A stretch of 64,000 nt of DNA. Origin: Aotearoamyces nothofagi. Lineage: Eukaryota > Ascomycota > Leotiomycetes > Leotiales > Tympanidaceae. Every line of letters begins with the position of its first letter. The first letter of the stretch is position 1. The stretch spans positions 1 to 64,000 of the forward strand of contig JADDTR010000041.1 of NCBI GenBank assembly GCA_015345905.1, written 5' to 3'. The notes under the pieces were generated by a model. It was not told the DNA's origin. It made no database searches and saw nothing but the letters and a program-made list of their open reading frames with translations. Positions 10,553-20,168 of the stretch are shown one piece after another. Position numbers and translations under genes: made by a program.

Positions 10553-12379
10553 ATGTCCGTTTTCTCTCTGGAATACGGAATAGACAACCCTGTTACGCTC
10601 AAAGACGTAGATGAGCTCGCATCAACAATAGGAGTGAGCATTGACCCCAAGGAAAAAGATGATTTACATTGTCTGCTCGCTGTCTATCATGAATCAACCC
10701 AACAGTTAATGGAGTTGGATGGTGAGGGACTCTCAAGTTCTGAAATAGGTTATATACTGACATTCTCTTTTAATCAAAAGACTATATTCCTTCTGTTGAT
10801 CTTAAAAGATTTCCGCGTAATGGCGTCCACTTTCCTAATGCTGCTGACAATCTGCTTGGAGCATGGGCTTGGAAAACCACTATCAAAGACTCCCTGCCCA
10901 ATGACGGGCCCTTAGCTGGCAAGACAATCGCAATCAAAGACTGCATTGCTATAGCTGGAGTCCCCCTACTACTAGGAACTAACATGTTCAAAGACTATAT
11001 CCCAGTACGTCATTTCCTTACGATCCTCTGAAGGCCGTTCTATGCTAAGAATTTGGTGAAGAATATGGATGCTACTCTGATCACACGACTTTTAGAGTCT
11101 GGCGGGACAATAATTGGTCGAGCGGTCTGTGAAAACATGTGCCACTCTGCTACCAGTCACTCTGCGGCTACGGGAGTTGTACACAATCCTTATGCAAGAG
11201 GTTACAGTACAGGTGGCAGTTCAAGTGGCTGCGCAGCACTCGTTGCAAACGGAGACGTTGACATAGCAGTCGGTGCTGACAATGGAGGCAGTATCCGAGT
11301 ACCTGCCGGATGGTGTGGGATTTATGGCTTCAAGCCGACTTTCGGATTGGTACCGTGGACAGGAGTAGCATCTAACGAAGCAACGAACGATCACGTAGGA
11401 CCCATGACAAAAACTGTTCTCGAAAATGCGCTTATGCTTAAGGCCATGGCTGGAACAGACGGGATTGACGACAGGAGTTTCGGCAGCTCTTTGCCTGCTG
11501 ACATCCCGGATTACTATCAGAACTTGCTCTCGCTCAAGAATCCTAAATCGCTCTCAGGAAAGAAAATCGGCGTCATCACGGAGTCGCTCAATATGCCAGG
11601 TATGGATCCTAGGGTGAAGGCACTATTCCTCCAGAGTGCAGAGAAATTCAAGGCTCTTGGGGCAATAGTGGAAGAAGTATCCATTCCAATGCATAAATAC
11701 GGTGCTGCCATCTGGACCGGTATCTCGAAGTATGGTGGATACATCACCAAAAGGGGAATGAATACGGGAAGAAGAGGATATGCCATGAATGATCTGGGAG
11801 CAAAGATATGGCCGATGTCACAAGAGAGCTGGGATAATACTTATCCTAGGTTAGTAATGATCTCATATCTGACAACGACAACTAACTATTATTCAGCACA
11901 AAAAACATTTTTCTCAATGGCGCGTATGCCCAAAAGATGTTTCCTGGCCTTCTTGGTAAGGCTACCAATCTTTCACGCAAACTCAAGGATGAGTACAACA
12001 AAGCATTGAAAGAGTACGATGTCTTGATACTACCAAATCTTCCCTATATCGCCAACAGTCATTGTGGTCCCGACGCGACATCTCTCGAACTTATTGCAAA
12101 ACAGGTATTGATCATCCCAGAAGTCGATTGCTTTAAGACTGCCTTAACACCGAAATTATTTAGGTTGGCCTCACGAGTAATACGGCACCGTTCAATCAAA
12201 GCGGGCATCCAGTCCTTGCTATGCCCATTGGGATGCTGGAGATTCAAGAAGGTCCTCTGGCGGGTAGCGGTACCAAACTACCTGTAAGTATGCAGATTGT
12301 TGGAGAATGGTACGATGAGGATGAAGTTTATCAGGCAGCATATGCTTGGAGTCTAGCATACAACTGGGAATCTCTATAA
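10553..12379 (+). CDS. Amidase-signature-family hydrolase
   Basis: Five exons, roughly 10553-10721, 10781-11004, 11065-11850, about 11904-12102 and 12163-12379. The amidase-signature catalytic triad is visible: Lys in TIAIKDC, the cis-Ser in GYSTGGSSSG, and the nucleophilic Ser in DNGGSIRVP. The ending MQIVGEWYDEDEV is typical of fungal AS amidases. The family hydrolyses amides (acetamide, indoleacetamide, allophanate, carbamoyl groups); substrate is not readable. The intron 2 acceptor is ambiguous by 12 nt (before NLVK or before NMDA) without frame change. Divergent from the PuuE-like gene, it is the natural candidate for the step after ring opening, releasing ammonia from a ureido or amide intermediate. 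Confidence 0.85.
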
Positions 12380-12854
12380 AAGCAATCTATATAATTTGAC
12401 TAGAATAGTGAGAATTCGTAGCATAATTTAAATAGATAAAGGTTTCTCTAGCTTGACTGGTATGGGCAGTGCCTGCTATGATCCCGAGTCTCACGCTCTC
12501 TGCTGGACAGCAAATCGGATCATCCGTGGATTGCTTTCAACTTGGATCCAAATCGGAGAATAAATTGGCTTCGGGCACAGCCGAGGCCAATTTAAAATCG
12601 TCTTCGGCGGCACCTTGGCGATGTAATCAGCAATACCGATGCAAATGTGCAAATGTTTAGGACTCCATCAGTGAAGTGTTCGGCATCACGCCGACGAACC
12701 TGTGCAGCTTGTCTTTCATTCTCTAAACCAAAGATTGGAGCATTCTCGGCCCTGCGCGGCAATACCGACGTCATGCTGAAGATAGACCTTAAGGCAGGTG
12801 TGCCTGCTCAGACATTGCAAGACTTTCGAAAGGAGTCGCAGACACGCCACGGCC
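12380..12854. promoter_or_regulatory. MFS gene upstream region with CGG-type operators
   Basis: TCGGCATCACGCCGA at 12680-12694 is an inverted repeat containing CGG-N7-CCG, a geometry bound by Zn2Cys6 dimers. The element GCAATACCGAYG occurs twice in direct orientation, at 12630-12641 and 12759-12770, each holding a CGG triplet on the minus strand. None of this proves which regulator binds. The Zn2Cys6 gene at 6156-8629 and the AflR-type gene at 17227 are both candidates. Confidence 0.4.
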
Positions 12855-14569
12855 ATGGAGCTTCAAGACCAAACGAACTATCTCCCTAAAGCAAAGATTC
12901 TTGTGGTACTAGCTGGTCTATCTCTTGCTCTCCTTACCTCGTTCATAGACACGAATGCTGTTGGAATAGCATTGCCTACGATTGGGAAGGATTTGGACTG
13001 CGCGGACACGATATCCTGGGTGGGCACATCTGGACTTATTGCTAATGCAGTCTTCCAAGTTTTATATGGACGACTTTCCGACATATTTGGCCGAAAGGTT
13101 GTCTTCCTCTGCGCCATAGGATTACTGTGTATTGGCGACCTTGCATGCAGCTTTGCACAGACCGGCACACAGCTTTATATCTTTCGCGGAATCGCAGGGG
13201 TCGGGAGTGGTGGAATCGCCGCATTATCGATGATGATTCTCTCTGATATTGTATCGCTACAAGATCGTGGGAAATATCAAGGCATTCTGGGAGCAAACGT
13301 TGGGCTTGGAAATACAATTGGCCCCTTCCTCTCCGCAGCGGTCGTGGAAAAGGCAACCTGGCGCGCACTCTTTTGGATCATAAGCCCGCTCGCCTTTTCA
13401 TGCGCCGTGGTCATTATTTTCCTCCTACCTTCGATTCGCCCAAAAGGAAAGGCTATAGATAAAATCAAGATGATTGATTATTTCGGCGTTTTGACTAGCA
13501 TGGCCGCCACATTGTTAGTTTTAATACCATTATCTGGTGGTGGTTCGTACTTTGCCTGGGATAGTGCTATGGTTATCTCTATGCTTGTTATAGGGTTTCT
13601 ATGCGCGATTGCATTCATCATTGTTGAATGGAGATTTGCAGTTCTGCCTATGATGCCACGTAAGCTTCCATTTCTTCCCTTCTTCATCAATCTAACATCA
13701 CCCGCAGTTCATCTGTTTCGGATTCCGGCAGTCTCCGCCATAATTGCTCAAAATTTCTTGTTCGGCATTGTGTATTACTCAGCGTTGTACTATTTGCCTA
13801 TATATTACCAAGAAACTCGGAGATATACACCACTAGCAGCTGCTGCTTTGACAGTTCCAATCGTGGTGTCTCAGAGCGTAACGTCTATCATTTCAGGGCA
13901 ATACATATCGCGGACTGGTAGATACGGAGAAGTTATATGGCTAGGCTTTTTTTTGTGGACGCTGGGAGCCGCAATTCGCTGTATATTTAATAGGCATACA
14001 TCACCAGCGGTGATGATCATTATACTGGTCATTGAGGGGGTAGGAGTTGGCAACATCTTCCAGCCAAGTATGCTTCCCAGATTCAAGAAGAATGTATGTT
14101 CGATACTGATTTTCTCATAGCTCTTGTAGCAATCCAAGCACACTCGCCAAAGGCAGATCGGGCGGTTGTCATCTCGGTGCGAAACTATTCCCGTAGCCTC
14201 GGGGGAGCAGCTGGACTTGCAATATCTGCTGTAGTGTATGCCAATACTCTCACGAGTACAGCTTATGCATCCTCAAACATCTCATCTACTACTGCTCAGA
14301 TTATAGGAGGATCGACTTACAATACCCCTGATTTGACGGCTCTATCATCAACAGAGAAGGATGCTGTTCTAGATGTATATATGAAAGCTTCGAAAATGGT
14401 ATTTATTCTTTGGGTACCAATGATAGCAACCTGTCTATTGTTGTGTTTCTTTATCCAGGATCGTGGCCTACAGAGGCCGGAGGAAAACCCAGTCAACGCC
14501 TCTACTGAAATTTCACTATATAATGAAGAGATCATCATTGACGTTGTAGAATCTAAGTCAACGCGATGA
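12855..14569 (+). CDS. DHA2-type (14-TMS) MFS transporter
   Basis: A plasma-membrane major-facilitator exporter of the drug:H+ antiporter type. Motif A-like GRLSDIFGRK follows TM2. The GIAGVGSGGIAAL segment and a GRYGEVIWLGFFL block are typical, and a late VISVRNYSRSLGGAAG block is diagnostic of this fungal subfamily. One intron (14068-14120) restores FQPTLVAIQAHSP; without it the frame ends early at 14120. The start at 12855 (MELQDQTNYL) is preferred over the in-frame Met at 12798 because the upstream 19 residues look like leader sequence. It could export a toxic intermediate of the adjacent catabolic block, or the product of the MetAP2-linked locus that follows on the same strand. Confidence 0.85.
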
Positions 14570-15045
14570 TTGCAACTTGAAGTAAACAAAGTAGCTAGAT
14601 AAAACAGAAGTAGATAACCAATCTTAGAGTCGTTAATATAGACTTAAATAGATTGTTGAAATAGAGAAGAAAAAATTAAATATTATAGAATAGGCAATTA
14701 AATAAACTCACTACTGTAATCTTAAAATCACTATAAATAAAGAATACTTTGCTACATATATTATTATTCAATATTATCTAGATATTCTGTTAATATTTTA
14801 CTAGAGCGTTAGAAATTTCAAATAAAGCTAGATAATGTAAACTTTTGTCTATATTATAGAGCATCGTAATATACCCCAGTTTACGCCCTTAAAATTACAC
14901 TGTCAATGTACCGATCGCCTAAAAGGGTAAAGCCTGTACGGAGACATACCGACGACGTCGCTTTCTTCCCATCCCTTCGGACGCCGATTTTTAATAGCAT
15001 TAACGACGACCTAAGGAATCTTATGACTACGAGTCGAAGCCGATC
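14570..15045. other. MetAP2 upstream region; 5' half AT-rich
   Basis: From 14580 to about 14870 the sequence is very AT-rich with no ORF and looks RIP-affected. From 14880 to the MetAP2 start it returns to normal composition and carries the AflR-type element described separately. Confidence 0.5.
14977..14987. promoter_or_regulatory. AflR-consensus element TCGGACGCCGA
   Basis: TCG-GACGC-CGA matches TCG(N5)CGA and every position of the degenerate AflR consensus TCGSWNNSCGR. It lies 59 bp upstream of the MetAP2 start codon, and an AflR-type regulator is encoded 2.2 kb downstream. Binding is inferred, not shown. Confidence 0.5.
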
Positions 15046-16641
15046 ATGGGTTCCAATACGCCAGATGATCATCGTCGAGGCCCAAATGGTATAGATATTT
15101 GTTTTGTTTTGCGTTGTATGCTATTCTAACACCTTGAGTAGAACCACTGGCATGCGCTGCAATTGCTGCCGTCAATCCTTCCAAGCCAGCCGCAGCAACC
15201 GGACTCCTTCATGGTGCACTCGAAGGGGAAGACGAAGACGGGGAGGACGAGGACGACGTCAAGATTGGAGTTGACCTGAAGTCTGATGGCCAGCTCAACA
15301 ATAGTAAGCCAACTTGATGCTAATATACACTTGCAGCTAACTCCAGAAGACAAGAAGAAGAAAAGAAAGAGTAACAAGAAAAAGAAAAAGAAAGCACTGG
15401 GAGGACAGCAGACAACTCCCCCGAGAGTTGCACTTGCCAGCCTTTTTCATGATCAGCGATATCCGGAGGGCGAGATTGTCGAATATGTCACTGACAATGA
15501 CAATCTTCGGCGCACCACGGCTGAAGAACTTCGTCACCTATCCGTCGTGAACAGCATGGATGATGAGTTCCTGAATGACTATCGCAAAGCTGCCGAAATC
15601 CATCGCCAGGTCCGCCAGGATGTGCAGACTATCGCAAAGCCCGGTATTTCCATGAGCCAGCTTGCCCAAGAGATTGACGATGGTGTTCGGGCACTTACCA
15701 ACCACTCAGGTCTTGAGACCGGAGATGCTCTCAAAGCCGGCATGGGATTTCCGACGGGTCTCTGCTTGAACAACGTAGGCGCTCACTGGACTCCAAATCC
15801 TGGAGCCAAAGAGATTATCCTCCAGTACGACGATGTCCTGAAAGTGGATTTCGGAGTTCATGTCAGCGGCAGGATTGTTGATAGCGCCTTTACCGTGGCT
15901 TTCAATCCGGTCTACGATAATCTAATTGCAGCTGTCAAGGCTGCTACCAGTATTGGGCTCAAGGTAAGTGAATCTGCCCAGCATAGCGTCGGCAAAGCTA
16001 AATAAACGCCCAGGAAGCTGGCATCGATTCCCGGATAGATCACATCAGTGAGTCAATCCAAGAAGTAATGGAGAGCTACGAAGTCGAGCTCAACGGAAAA
16101 ATTATCCCTGTCAAAGCGATTCGGAACATCACAGGCCATAACATCCTGCGCTACAAGATCCATGGCGACAAACAAGTCCCCTTTGTCAAGACCCAAACCA
16201 CCCAACGCATGGAAGAAGGCGATGTGTTTGCCATCGAAACCTTCGGCAGCACTGGCAAAGGTTATCTCAGAGATGACGTAGGAGTTTACGGCTACGGACG
16301 CAATGAGCATGCCACCGCTGCTGGTCTTCATCATGCCTCCGCCAAGTCGCTGCTGAAGACAATCGATCAAAACTTTGGAACTCTAGTCTTCTCCAGACGC
16401 TACCTTGAGCGCATTGGAGTGAAGAATTACCACCTCGGCATGAGATCGCTCGTCTCAAATGGCATTGTTGAGTCCTACGGACCTCTGGTCGACGTTCCTG
16501 GCTCTTATATCGCACAGTTCGAGCATGTGAGTATGGTCCACGACTTGAAGACGACCGAATTTGCTGACGCAAACTCCCGAATAGACCGTTCTGCTCCGGC
16601 CCAATTGCAAGGAGGTGATCTCCCGAGGAGACGATTACTAA
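15046..16641 (+). CDS. Methionine aminopeptidase type 2 (MetAP2)
   Basis: Removes initiator Met from nascent proteins; a dinuclear-metal M24 peptidase of the cytosol. Five exons: 15046-15088, 15142-15303, 15347-15963, 16014-16526 and 16585-16641. The spliced N-terminus [15 protein letters not shown] matches fungal MetAP2, followed by an Ala-rich stretch, an acidic run ([12 protein letters not shown]) and a polybasic Lys block, the usual ribosome-associated extension. The catalytic set is complete: His in [10 protein letters not shown], Asp in KVDFGVH and IVDSAF, His in TGHNIL, Glu in FAIETF, Glu in AQFEHT. It ends [14 protein letters not shown] as usual. Many sites differ from the common form (VGAHW for [20 protein letters not shown]), so it may be a secondary paralogue. 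MetAP2 is the fumagillin target, and resistant copies occur in the fumagillin cluster of A. fumigatus. The intron 2 acceptor was chosen by phase. Confidence 0.9.
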
Positions 16642-17226
16642 GGAAATGTAGGAAATCAGTGTCAAATTGATTCTAAGAATTGTAGCTGTATTTGATTCTC
16701 TGTGTTCCTGGCTTCAACAGTCACGAAAATCACCTTAGTAAAGCGTTTCAACACGCCTTACATATAGTATATATCGCACCAGTGACGCTCTTTTGAACCA
16801 CAAAATATCAAGAATCGAACACCACCGTGTTTCATTGTCTTAAGATACTGCGATGTGAAGCTCTGCGCCTTCGTTCTATCGCTGATATCTACTACTCATG
16901 TACATTCATGTCGAAGAATGCCGACCCAAGACTTGACCACCGTGTGATAACTATCTAACAGAAACAAAGCGGATGCACAAGTAATCACATTAACTATTTT
17001 CTCTAGATTGGCTCAAGACCTGGAGTAGAGTAGAGTCGAGCACCTTTTTGATTTCCCCCCTCCCCCCAATTCCACCCATGGTGTCACGTTGAGTATACTA
17101 CAGTCTAATCGAAAGAGATCCTTACAGTGCAGTAGAAGAAATAAAGGGGTTTATAGATATTATATTTTCATTAGACCTCCTTTAATAAAATGTAATAGAC
17201 TCCTCTAAATGGCCTACAAGGAAGGT
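16642..17226. other. Convergent 3' intergenic region
   Basis: Lies between the ends of MetAP2 and the AflR-type gene. It contains 3' UTR-like AT-rich tracts and a C-run near 17056-17067. No ORF is supported. Confidence 0.5.
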
Positions 17227-18483
17227 CTATAGACTCTTATTTAACTTACTAATTCTAGCCTTCAATATCCTAACTGTCCTCAAATGCTCACTTCGAAGCC
17301 ATGCTCCTAAATGCGAGCACAAGCTGGTTACGCTATTAGTAGAAGATTCACTGGAGTCCTGGGATATAAAGAGGTCAATTACAGCGGCGGCCTTTCTAAT
17401 CTCGCCCAATACTAACTGACTTCTGAAAGCGTCCTGTAAAATCTGGTCCTCGATGTTGAAGGTCCCTATTGAAACAGGCACCTGGTCGACGGTAAACCCG
17501 GTGGATTGAACCAGCGTGGGTGGGTTTGCTGTATTAGCATCGGCGCCCGCTGCAGGTGGAGATAGCGAGGATGAAGAAGAGCTATCCGATGGCGATGAAG
17601 CGGCCAAGTCAGAAGGCTGAGTCTCCCAGGAACTGCTACTGGTCCACCCAGCCGCCTGTTGGTACCAGATAAGAATGCGAGAAACGATAGACGCATGGAC
17701 CATGACCCGATGCCCTGGTTTAGCACATGGACATTTCAGAAGCCGGCTAAGACGGTCGATGGCTTTGCTGTTAAAATGGAGAACCTCGTCGAGTCGTGCC
17801 GAGACCGTATCTGAATTTGCTTCGGGCGCGTGAAGGAAAGGTCCGGGACAGATCAGGTCTCGGAAGAGCTCGTATGAGCCCCTCGGGCAGCTGTGAGACT
17901 CAGGGCTGTCAAAGCTCACGCTCAAATTATTGGCCGGCTCCAATGCGGAAGCTGATAGTCGACGCTCTAGGCCGGAGCTGTTTGAGAATGATGGAAACTC
18001 TAGACCAGGGCCCCATATGTCAAATTGGGGCAATTCATCGAACGGCAATGGAGTATTAAAAGGCGAGCCACGCAGGTTCTGTTCGTAGATGTTTGACGTA
18101 GTGTTGATACTGGAAGGCCCTGGAAGGACGTCGGTCCCAAGATCCGAGAAATCAAGCTGTGCAGCTTTGCCGGCACTTTGAGACCTCCCTACACCCATGG
18201 CTGTACGATCATCGCAGCTTTCAGCCGGCCTTTTCGTACGTTTCCCGTGCAAAAGGCTGCCGGGTCCGTCAAAGTGGGCAGCAGGCCTCTTCCGCGGGGG
18301 CTTGCCACATTTGCGCGATATGCCAAAGACACAGGCCAGACCGAGAGCAGAGCAGCGACAACACTTAGGCTGACCACGATCGCACTTGACCTTGGCGCTT
18401 CCGCAGCCCTCGCAAGACGATCGCAGCTTCGGGACTTTAGGGGTAGGGAGTGAGCCCGCGATGGTCGTTGCGGACGCAGACAT
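17227..18483 (-). CDS. AflR-type Zn2Cys6 transcription factor
   Basis: A single-exon gene of 418 residues. The N-terminal zinc cluster is C24-x2-C27-x6-C34-x6-C41-x2-C44-x6-C51, followed by a basic Lys/Arg-rich tail (KPPRKRP). The middle segment SRLLKCPCAKPGHRVMVHAS with ILIWYQQAAG is the signature of the AflR regulatory domain (PF08493). Other parts are Ser-rich and low-complexity. The C-terminus HLRTVRILKARISKLN is the usual helical ending of this family. These proteins control secondary-metabolite clusters. It is divergent from the NmrA-like gene (453-bp shared promoter) and convergent with MetAP2. TCG(N5)CGR elements occur in both promoters, suggesting autoregulation and a local regulon. 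No polyketide synthase, peptide synthetase or terpene cyclase is visible in the window. Confidence 0.85.
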   Translation of the reverse strand: MSASATTIAGSLPTPKVPKLRSSCEGCGSAKVKCDRGQPKCCRCSALGLACVFGISRKCGKPPRKRPAAHFDGPGSLLHGKRTKRPAESCDDRTAMGVGRSQSAGKAAQLDFSDLGTDVLPGPSSINTTSNIYEQNLRGSPFNTPLPFDELPQFDIWGPGLEFPSFSNSSGLERRLSASALEPANNLSVSFDSPESHSCPRGSYELFRDLICPGPFLHAPEANSDTVSARLDEVLHFNSKAIDRLSRLLKCPCAKPGHRVMVHASIVSRILIWYQQAAGWTSSSSWETQPSDLAASSPSDSSSSSSLSPPAAGADANTANPPTLVQSTGFTVDQVPVSIGTFNIEDQILQDAFRSQLVLGEIRKAAAVIDLFISQDSSESSTNSVTSLCSHLGAWLRSEHLRTVRILKARISKLNKSL

Positions 18484-18556
18484 AGCTTACAGTGGTAAGG
18501 AGTAAGGACAGCTTGCAACGCAACAGCAGCTTGCAGTGTATGTCGGGAAAATAGAA

Positions 18557-18567
18557 TCGCCAACCGG
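18557..18567. promoter_or_regulatory. AflR-like element TCGCCAACCGG
   Basis: A TCG(N5)CGG element, matching TCGSWNNSCGR except at the W position, lies 74 bp upstream of the AflR-type gene. It overlaps the palindrome AACCGGTT. It shares the core AACCGR with the second site at 18744. Confidence 0.35.
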
Positions 18568-18743
18568 TTGATATCTCATGTGGGCCACTGGGGCGTCAGA
18601 GTTAAAGATGAGCCTTGAGCCTCAAGCTACAAGGAAAAGGGCATCTGGGTATCTGATCTCGGGGGTTATCAGACTTCGAGGCTGGAGTTTTTACTGCTGC
18701 GGTTAAGATGGCTAGCATGGCGTGTTGAGCTAGCCTGCAACTT

Positions 18744-18754
18744 TCGGGAACCGA
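18744..18754. promoter_or_regulatory. AflR-like palindrome TCGGGAACCGA
   Basis: A TCG(N5)CGA element embedded in the perfect palindrome TTCGG-GAA-CCGAA. It lies about 183 bp upstream of the NmrA-like start. It fits the AflR consensus except at the W position. Confidence 0.4.
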
Positions 18755-18936
18755 AGGTCAATCGCTATTGGCTCAACAGCACGTAGGGGGCTACTACGAC
18801 TAACTTACACGGCCTATATAACGTGGACGTTATGCCCACTCTCACGATAGTAAGTAAAGCTCATCAGTTCGATAATCGCATTCATCAATCCGTCTCTGTC
18901 CTCTTCACCTGTCTTAAGAAGTTAACAAAATCCAAT

Positions 18937-20168
18937 ATGGTCAAGATCGCAGTGGCCGGCGGCTCGGGGCGTAAGGCACTCCGCACTCGGAGTATATTCA
19001 CGAATCACGCTGACTTTTGCCTGCAGAGGTTGGTTGGGAAGTTGTCGATGCTCTATTAGCTACGAAGAAGCACGAGATAACAGTTTTGAGTAGGAATGTA
19101 AGGAGTGACCCCAATACCGTGTGTTTTCTATTGGTATGTTCCTAACGCAGCTCAGATTGCAGCCGCTGGCGACAGCAAATGTGGAGTGAAATGGCGTGCC
19201 GTCAATTATGACGACAAGAGTGGGCTCACCAAAGCCCTGCGAGGAATACACACCGTCTTATCTTTCACACAGCTCATGGCGGATCCGGAAAATACGGCCC
19301 AGAAAAATCTGATAGATGCTGCTATTGTCGCTGGCGTGAAACGCTTTGCACCAAGCGAATGGGGAAGGTAAGTTTACAGGATTAAATATCGCGAGCATAT
19401 TATCTAAGAGAAATAAAGTGCGTCGACAGTAGGCATGCCTTGGTGGGCAGGAAAAGATCAGATCAAAGAATATCTGAAGAAGGTGAATGAGAATGGGAAA
19501 GTAAGGATGCAATCTTAAACTTTTCGATAATCGTACTTGTTCTGATATTGCTTGCTCTTTTCAGGTCCTGGAGTATACCCTGTTCCAACCGGGCCTGTTC
19601 TTGGACTACCTGGCTACTCCATACAAAACTGCCAAACATCTGGAGCCTCTGAACACGACGATTGACTTCCAAAATCGACGTGCAATCATCGTTGATGGTC
19701 ATGACGCCATCATGACTTATACTACTGTCCAAGATCTAGCTGCAGTCGTCGCCAGGGCCGTCGACCTCGATAGCGAGTGGCCCGTAATTAGTGGCATCAG
19801 CGGCAATAGAATACTAATCTCTCAGATTCTCAAGATCGGCGAGAGAGTGCGAGGTGTGCCTTACCTTACCCATAAAACAAACGAGTTGTTGACATGAAAT
19901 TCCAGGTCGTCCTTTTACTGTTGATAGAGTTAAGCTTGAAGATCTTGAAAATGGAATTCTCACGGCATCGTGGAGACTGGAAGCAAGCCACCCCAGTGTT
20001 ACTGGGGACGAGGCCGAAAGGATGCGAAGGACGGTTATCATTGGCACTCTTCTAAGCAGTGCAAAGGGTGCCTGGGATGTGTCTGACGAGATCAACCAGC
20101 TTCTGCCAGATTTCAAGTTCACCCAGATAGAGGAATTCTTGACTGAGGTCTGGAAGGGCAGGCCCTAG
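18937..20168 (+). CDS. NmrA-like / isoflavone-reductase-family NAD(P)-binding protein
   Basis: An atypical short-chain dehydrogenase with a Rossmann N-terminus. Exon 1 (from 18937) reads MVKIAVAGGSG, and splicing at 18968 adds QVGWEVVDALL, giving the GxxGxxG dinucleotide motif. Later exons give SFTQLMADPENTAQKNLIDA and GVKRFAPSEWG, typical of fungal PCBER/isoflavone-reductase-like proteins. Then come SASTVGMPWWAGKDQI (acceptor at about 19414), LEYTLFQPGLFLDYLATPY and a C-terminal domain ending EVWKGRP at 20168. Six exons in total. Members reduce aromatic or phenylpropanoid-like substrates or act as redox sensors. Some sit in secondary-metabolite clusters. The divergent placement beside an AflR-type regulator points to a metabolic role; the substrate is unknown. 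Confidence 0.8.

Noticed and set aside
15286-16005. A 239-codon frame read as an independent start for MetAP2
   Set aside because: The real N-terminus is spliced from exons at 15046 and 15142, and the frame runs past a good GTAAGT donor at 15964 into intron sequence.
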